Shown here piece by piece: positions 59,072 to 64,000 of a stretch of 64,000 bases of DNA. How positions within the stretch are numbered: the stretch's first letter is position 1; each line of letters begins with the position of its first letter. This stretch comes from Maribacter halichondriae (GTDB taxonomy: Bacteria; Bacteroidota; Bacteroidia; Flavobacteriales; Flavobacteriaceae), in the NCBI RefSeq assembly GCF_027474825.1, contig NZ_CP107030.1:868001-932000 (forward strand). The letters are read 5' to 3'. The notes beneath the pieces were generated by a model. The model saw only the letters and a program-made list of their open reading frames with translations, had not been told where the DNA came from and did no database searches. Made by a program: the position numbers and the translations under genes.

Positions 59072-59815
59072 TTATATTTTGTGTAGTAATTTTATAAAAC
59101 CCTCCTTTTTTCTGCGGGATACATCCAAATGACCTCCGCCGGTCACCATAACATAGCCCCCTTCGCCCTTGATGTATTTAATTACATGATCGATATTGAC
59201 AATGGTCGAGTGGTGTATTCTACAAAAATCGGATTCCGGTAACATCATTTCGAATTCCTTTAAGATTTTGGACACCATTATTTTTTTATTGTTCACTAAA
59301 TGCAGAATTGTGTAACTGCCATCAGCTTCACAATAGACAATATCGTCGAGCTTTTGTACAACAATTTCATTGTCGGAAGGAATGGCCAAACGCGTCAACT
59401 TTTCATTGCCGTATTTAATATTGTTCAACAGGGACCTGTAATGAACGCTGTTGCTTTTTTGTTTCTCTTTCACTCTTTCCACGGCAGAGACCAGATCATC
59501 TACTTCAATGGGTTTTAACAAATAATCCAGGGCGCTGAATCTAATCGCTTTAATGGCATAACGGTTAAAGGCTGTCACAAAGATTACATCAAAATTAATG
59601 TCAGTAACCTTTTCCAAAAGGTCAAAACCTGACATATTGGGCATTTGTACGTCTAAAAAAACAAGGCTTGGCCCTAAGTTGTTTATTTTATCAAGTCCTT
59701 CTTCAGGCGATCCGCAAAGTGCGATGACCTCTATTTCCGGGCAAAATTTTTGAAGCGTAAGGGAAAGTACCTCCCTGGCATCTTCTTCGTCATCGATTAT
59801 AATAGCCCTGATCAT
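59072..59815 (-). CDS. LytTR family response regulator
   Basis: The 247-residue protein has a receiver domain (AIIIDDEEDAREVL, phospho-acceptor Asp55 in VFLDVQMPNMSG, FVTAFNRYAIKAIRFSALDY) and a C-terminal LytTR DNA-binding domain from about residue 145 (CRIHHSTIVNIDHVIKYIKG). It pairs with the histidine kinase encoded 8 bases upstream. Targets are not evident. Confidence 0.95.
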   Translation of the reverse strand: MIRAIIIDDEEDAREVLSLTLQKFCPEIEVIALCGSPEEGLDKINNLGPSLVFLDVQMPNMSGFDLLEKVTDINFDVIFVTAFNRYAIKAIRFSALDYLLKPIEVDDLVSAVERVKEKQKSNSVHYRSLLNNIKYGNEKLTRLAIPSDNEIVVQKLDDIVYCEADGSYTILHLVNNKKIMVSKILKEFEMMLPESDFCRIHHSTIVNIDHVIKYIKGEGGYVMVTGGGHLDVSRRKKEGFIKLLHKI

Positions 59816-59823
59816 GATTTAAT

Positions 59824-61818
59824 TTATGAAATTGGGATTAGGATATTCACCTGAGTACCTATAGGGTTGTTCTGACTGTCCTTTAGATCCAATATTTTAA
59901 TGGCCTCGGTTATCTTTTGTTTGGTCAATAATTTTAGGCGGTCCGTGGTGATTTTTATGCCCATGGACGACTTTTTATGACCACTTTGTTTTTGAAGTTT
60001 CAGTGATTGTTCCCTTCCCACACCATTGTCCGTAATACTGCAATGTAGATTGTCATCCTCTTCTTTGATATTGATTGTCAGCAATCCTTTGGTGTCCTTA
60101 TGTAGCAGGCCGTGCCAGATGGCGTTTTCTACAAAAGGTTGCAACACCATGGAAGGGATGTAGGTACTTTCCTGATCTATGGTTTTGGAAACGTTGATTT
60201 TGTATTCCATTTTATTCTTAAAACGAATCACTTCCAATTCAATATAGGATTTTAGCATTGCCAATTCATCTTTTAACGAAACCTTGGGGTTTTCAGAATT
60301 TTCAAGCATAAGCCTTACCAATTTGGAGAATTTAGTCAGGTATTTGCTCGCCATGTCGTTATCCTCACTGATGATCATCCTATTGATCGAGTTCATGCAA
60401 TTAAATAGAAAATGGGGGTTCATTTGGGCACGCAGCGCTTTCATCTCCAAAGTACCCAGCCGTTCCTTTAAATTGGCCATTTTTATTTCCTCATTTTTTA
60501 CAGCGAGCAATTTTTGGTTTTTTAGTCGCGCCCGCATCGAATAGAAGATCAGCCCTGCAATGATGGCCAACAAGAGTAGCCCTCCGATCAAGGCATTTCG
60601 TAGCGTAGACTCCTTTGCTGCGTTTGCCTGTTGAATCTCGTTTTCTTTGGTCAGTAAGGTTATTTCCTGGTCTTTTTGTGCGGTTTCGTATTTGGTTTGC
60701 AGTTCGACTAATTGTTTGTTTTTTTCCTCGGTAAACATGGAATCCTTAATAGCAATATATAATTTTTGATATTCAAAGGCTTCATTTTTATTATTTATTG
60801 ATTCGTAGAAATTCGTTAGAGCCTTATAGTTTTCCCTAAGTAATGCTCCATTCTTTATCTCCTTAGAAATCACGAGACTTTTGTGCAAATAACTCTTCGC
60901 AAGTTCTTTTTTTTCCAAATTCAAATAGGTACTTCCAACTTTATTTAAACTTAATGCCAAATTTCTCCGTGAAGGAAGACTTTCTCGAATATTTAGAGAT
61001 TCCAAATGATGCTCCAGAGCCTTTTTATAATTGCCCATTCTTCCATACAATGTTCCCAAGTTTTCCAGAACTGTAGCAATTCCATAATTTCTTTTCTCAC
61101 CTTTTACAATTTCAAGTGCCTTCAGTAGATACCTTTCTGCTTCCGCATACTTTTTCATCTCTTCATAGGCGTTACCAATTCCCTCCAGAGTCATTGATTG
61201 GCCCTCTTTATCCCCTAGCTCATCCCATATTTTAAGTGCTTCCTCGTAAGTTTTAATTGCTTTATGCTTGTCAATATTTCGTTGCACGTGGCCCATAGCC
61301 AATAACACATTGGCAATGGTCGGTTTAAACTCATTTCTCCTTTCCATATGAATGGCCAATACCCGTTGATAGGCCGCTAAACTTTCGACATAATTACCCA
61401 AATTTTCATGCATTGTTGCAATTTGAAATAGTATTATTCCCACTTTCGTACTGTCTCCTCTTTTTTTATGATAGTCAACACTCTTTTGCATATGCTGGAT
61501 ACCTTCATGAAATTTTCCTTCAAATCTATCTGCTAATCCATAGTAAAAATGAGAGAGTACAAGACCTTTTTCATCATTGAGATCGAGGGCTAATAATTTA
61601 ATGCTATCGGCATACAATCTTGATGAATCCAATTTTGTTCGAGTATCGGCATAATACCAGCTAAGATCAGCATATCCTCGATATTTGATTGAATCAGATG
61701 TAGTAGACATTAGTACCTGTTTAATACTATCTATAATTTTCTTTGGTTGAGCTGAACCCTTGTGCCAAAAGAGAAATATAAAAAGTGTGAAGAGTAATAA
61801 AGACCTATACCGTTTCAT
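59824..61818 (-). CDS. LytS-type histidine kinase with TPR sensor domain
   Basis: The 664-residue protein starts with a signal/anchor (LLLFTLFIFLFWHKGSAQ). It has about seven tetratricopeptide repeats over residues 50-370, a coiled stretch, one membrane helix (LIGGLLLLAIIAGLIFYS) and a His_kinase domain. The phospho-acceptor is His469 in RAQMNPHFLFNCMNSINRMI, followed by an ATPase domain (LQPFVENAIWHGLLHKD, ITDNGVGRE). It senses an unknown extracytoplasmic signal and phosphorylates the LytTR regulator downstream. The same TPR-kinase layout is common in Bacteroidota. Confidence 0.93.
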   Translation of the reverse strand: MKRYRSLLLFTLFIFLFWHKGSAQPKKIIDSIKQVLMSTTSDSIKYRGYADLSWYYADTRTKLDSSRLYADSIKLLALDLNDEKGLVLSHFYYGLADRFEGKFHEGIQHMQKSVDYHKKRGDSTKVGIILFQIATMHENLGNYVESLAAYQRVLAIHMERRNEFKPTIANVLLAMGHVQRNIDKHKAIKTYEEALKIWDELGDKEGQSMTLEGIGNAYEEMKKYAEAERYLLKALEIVKGEKRNYGIATVLENLGTLYGRMGNYKKALEHHLESLNIRESLPSRRNLALSLNKVGSTYLNLEKKELAKSYLHKSLVISKEIKNGALLRENYKALTNFYESINNKNEAFEYQKLYIAIKDSMFTEEKNKQLVELQTKYETAQKDQEITLLTKENEIQQANAAKESTLRNALIGGLLLLAIIAGLIFYSMRARLKNQKLLAVKNEEIKMANLKERLGTLEMKALRAQMNPHFLFNCMNSINRMIISEDNDMASKYLTKFSKLVRLMLENSENPKVSLKDELAMLKSYIELEVIRFKNKMEYKINVSKTIDQESTYIPSMVLQPFVENAIWHGLLHKDTKGLLTINIKEEDDNLHCSITDNGVGREQSLKLQKQSGHKKSSMGIKITTDRLKLLTKQKITEAIKILDLKDSQNNPIGTQVNILIPIS

Positions 61819-62267
61819 AGAAGTGTATGTTAATGGGGGAAGGTTTTATTAAATTTAAGGAATTTTCATCCAAAAACACTTGCCAGGCCAACAAACTTGG
61901 TTAGGTAGTTAAGCCCTTGCCCTTTTGCCCATAAAATAACGACTATGGCAATACATCAACAATCGAAAACATACATCTGGCGAATAGAACGCTATAAGTG
62001 GTCTTGAATTATTTTTAAATGGTAAAAAACCTAAGGGAACGTTGGCAATATAAGAGAATATAAGATTGTCCCTTAAAACGAAATATTTATGGGACATTAC
62101 CAATTATTATCGGTTGTTGCTTTTAATGGCCGTTTTATGGGGCTCCAAAGATGACCTCGTATAAAACTTATATAAGTTGGATATAATCATTAACTATATA
62201 TCCCTATATTAGTTAATAACTATATTCCCTTGTTGGCGGTAATTAGAAAAAACAAGAAGACTACGAT
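61819..62267. other. Gene-free interval with insertion-element remnants
   Basis: No convincing gene in 449 bases. TTGTCCCTTAAAACG (about 62066) and GGCCGTTTTATGGGG (about 62128), in opposite orientation, resemble the ends of the IS1182-type element at 51714-53414 (CCCGTAAAACGGCC) and may be footprints of a lost copy. A palindrome AACTTATATAAGTT and the inverted repeat TTAACTA/TAGTTAA (about 62190-62220) lie in front of the M24 gene. The left cassette repeat is at 62232-62241. Confidence 0.5.
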
Positions 62268-63491
62268 TTGAACATAAGTACATCAGAATACAAACAGAGA
62301 ATACAGTTAGTTCAGAAGACCATTAAAGCTAGCGGAATTGACACACTTATCATTTCGGAAGAAGAGGATATTTACTACTTAACCGGCTTGACTTATAAAA
62401 GCCTTGAAAGATTATTTTTATTAATAATTAAAGCAAATAACGTGAGTTTTATTGTTCCTAAAATGGAACTCGCTCACCTTAACAAAGTTGACAATGTCAA
62501 TGAAATAAAAAGTTACTGGGAATATCCTGCGCCACAACCAGAACGTTGGCAAGATATTCTTTTAGAGCAAGTAAAGGACAGTAAACTAATTGGCATTGGT
62601 GGTAAAACGCCTTATGAAATTTCGGCTTTTTTAACTTCGGTTAATCTTAATGTTGTAGAAAATTCAATATTAGAAGAACAAAGGTGGATTAAAAGTGATG
62701 CGGAAATTGAATTAATAAAACAAGCCTCGAAATATTGTGATATTAGTATCGAGCAGTTAAATAAGAATGCCTACTTCGGAATGTCGGAATTGGAGGTTTT
62801 TTCAATTGGACGTTTTATTCAACAAAAAGTAATTAAAGAAACACCTTTTGACTATTTAGCAACAAATATTTTAGTTGCGGCTTGGCCTAGTCGAATTTCT
62901 TATCAACCACACGGAATTCCGAAAGTATCAGATGTTTTAGTTGAAGGTTCACATATTAGTTTGGCTTTTTTAAGAGTAAATGGATATTCGGCTGAACTGG
63001 AAAGAACATTTTTTACAAGCAAGCCATCAAAAGAACAAGAGGAAGCTTTTGAACTAATGATAGAAGCGAGAAGGAGAAGTTATGCTGTTTTAAAATCTGG
63101 CACAGTTGCAGAGGATGTAGATTTAGCTGCCAAACAATTTTTAATTGACCAAGGATTAAAAGAGAATTTGATGCATAGAACTGGTCACGGAATAGGTTTA
63201 GGGAATCACGAAGGTCCTTATTTAGCAGAGGGAGACAAAACAGTTCTAAAAGAAAATATGGTTGTTAGCATTGAACCTGGAATTTATATCGAAGGCGTTG
63301 GAGGTTTTAGACATTCTGACACCGTATTAATAACAAAAAACGGTTATCAGATATTAACGAACTGTCCTGATGATATAAAAAGTTTAACTTTTACAAACTC
63401 AAAACCATTGCAAAAGTTAAAGGGAAATATTATCAAGAAAATGTTTGGAATATAAATAACTACCGCCAACACGGTGTATAAGTAATAGCGG
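62232..63491. mobile_element. Possible gene cassette flanked by inverted repeats
   Basis: GTTGGCGGTA (62232-62241) and its exact complement TACCGCCAAC (63461-63470) bracket the M24 gene closely. The right copy continues as CACGGTGTATAAGTAATAGC and GGT, so ACCGC and GCGGT can also pair locally, resembling attC-like recombination sites. The interior looks more A+T rich than the surroundings. No integrase is seen nearby, so the cassette idea is an inference. Confidence 0.45.
62268..63455 (+). CDS. M24 (Xaa-Pro peptidase/creatinase fold) protein lacking canonical metal ligands
   Basis: The 395-residue protein has a creatinase-like N-terminal domain (DTLIISEEEDIYYLTGLTYK) and the pita-bread domain: HRTGHGIGLGNHEGP and VVSIEPGIYIEGVGG. 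The first two metal aspartates of the family (usually DxG..Y..SD.TR) appear as SLAFLRVNGYSAELERTF and the last Glu as Ser in GGFRHSDTV. At least three of five ligands therefore differ, making a metal-free creatinase-like or other C-N hydrolase activity more likely than aminopeptidase. Start is TTG; no in-frame ATG is near. Lower G+C and flanking repeats suggest transfer. Confidence 0.85.
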   Translation: MNISTSEYKQRIQLVQKTIKASGIDTLIISEEEDIYYLTGLTYKSLERLFLLIIKANNVSFIVPKMELAHLNKVDNVNEIKSYWEYPAPQPERWQDILLEQVKDSKLIGIGGKTPYEISAFLTSVNLNVVENSILEEQRWIKSDAEIELIKQASKYCDISIEQLNKNAYFGMSELEVFSIGRFIQQKVIKETPFDYLATNILVAAWPSRISYQPHGIPKVSDVLVEGSHISLAFLRVNGYSAELERTFFTSKPSKEQEEAFELMIEARRRSYAVLKSGTVAEDVDLAAKQFLIDQGLKENLMHRTGHGIGLGNHEGPYLAEGDKTVLKENMVVSIEPGIYIEGVGGFRHSDTVLITKNGYQILTNCPDDIKSLTFTNSKPLQKLKGNIIKKMFGI

Positions 63492-63635
63492 TTTAAGTGA
63501 TATAACGAAAGTAAAAACATAAAACAAAGGTCTGTGCAAAACTGAAAAGTTAGTGAGTAGAAACCCGCTACTACTCATATACTAGACCGTTCTCAGCAAG
63601 CATGCATAATTTTTTAAAAAATATAATATAAAAAT

Positions 63636-64000
63636 ATGTTCTACCTAACACAAGCTGTCCATAGAAATGCCCAAATAAGAAAAGATAAGATTGCGACTAT
63701 AAATGGTAATCGGCAAAGAAATTGGGCCGAATTGAAAGAAAGAGTGGCTCGATTTGCATCTGGCCTGCATTCACTTGGTGTGGATACGGGCGATCGGGTA
63801 GCAATACTTTCTCTCAACTCAGATCGTTATTTTGAATATTATTTTGGTGTGCCATGGGCAGGTGCCTGTGTGGTGCCACTTAATATTAGATGGTCACTGA
63901 AAGAGAATGCGTACTCCCTCAAAGATGCCGGCGTAAATATTTTGCTTGTTGATGACGCTTTTGCTGAAATGGCTCTTGCCCTATTATTGGAGGATCTGGA
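63636..64000 (+). CDS. Acyl-CoA synthetase (AMP-binding), 5' part
   Basis: A frame opening with ATG 63636 runs to the window edge (121 codons). The product begins MFYLTQAVHRNAQIRKDKIA and continues with the ANL-superfamily pattern NWAELKERVARFASGLHSLG, DTGDRVAILSLNSDRYFEYY, GACVVPLNIRW and ENAYSLKDAGVNILLVDDAF. The A3 nucleotide-binding motif lies beyond the edge. It probably activates a fatty or aromatic acid to its CoA thioester; the substrate is not known. Confidence 0.85.
   Translation, partial: MFYLTQAVHRNAQIRKDKIATINGNRQRNWAELKERVARFASGLHSLGVDTGDRVAILSLNSDRYFEYYFGVPWAGACVVPLNIRWSLKENAYSLKDAGVNILLVDDAFAEMALALLLEDL

Noticed and set aside
61909..62103. 64-codon minus-strand frame in the gap before the M24 gene
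   Set aside because: Composition and lack of motif or ribosome binding site do not support a gene; it overlaps insertion-element remnants.

Overview
The window looks like the chromosome of a marine member of the Flavobacteriaceae (Bacteroidota). Supporting signs are a type IX secretion C-terminal sorting domain, DUF5686 and DUF2807 envelope proteins, a separate homocysteine-methyltransferase half of MetH, a fused homoserine acyltransferase-like/aspartokinase/homoserine dehydrogenase, TAnnTTTG promoter boxes, a membrane pyrophosphatase and moderately low G+C. No genus can be assigned from sequence reading alone.

Layout. 1-8.3 kb: end of a DUF2723 membrane protein, a LuxR-type regulator with a signal peptide, a DUF6602 protein, and several exported or envelope proteins (DUF1080, amidohydrolase, serine hydrolase, DUF2807, PagL-like). 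8.4-30.3 kb, all on the minus strand: a methionine and sulfur assimilation region. It contains metF, a split metH, ferredoxin-NADP reductase, two siroheme genes, a HEPN-tailed sulfite reductase, cysN, cysD, cysH, DUF2061, an Rrf2 regulator, metZ, the fused gene, metY and metK. SAM-I riboswitches precede metH and metY, and a SAM-II-type element precedes metK. Sulfate is activated (CysDN), reduced (CysH, then siroheme sulfite reductase fed by ferredoxin) and put into homoserine esters (MetY/MetZ). MetF/MetH then make methionine and MetK makes SAM, which feeds back through the riboswitches. 30.6-46.3 kb: deoxynucleoside kinase, App1-like phosphatase, TonB, membrane and soluble pyrophosphatases, DUF5686, pdhB, etfBA, bifunctional nuclease, nucleoside transporter, thyA, flavodoxin-fold reductase. 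46.3-51.6 kb: ergothioneine genes egtB and egtD, DUF427, a CBM48-like protein, a class V aminotransferase-like protein, a 2TM protein and folA. 51.7-53.4 kb: an IS1182-type element. 53.5-64 kb: DUF155, arginine decarboxylase, an SBBP-repeat secreted protein, a lipoprotein, a LytTR/TPR-kinase pair, an M24-fold protein in a possible cassette, and the start of an acyl-CoA synthetase.

A technical point dominates interpretation. About fourteen frame breaks occur in twelve loci, nearly all repaired by adding one base, most in A/T or G/C homopolymers and many in housekeeping genes. This pattern suits uncorrected sequencing error better than real gene decay. Broken loci are reported as single features with the break position.

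Dispersed palindromic repeats are common between genes. Two appear to be inserted in frame in coding sequence (metH activation domain and a serine hydrolase).
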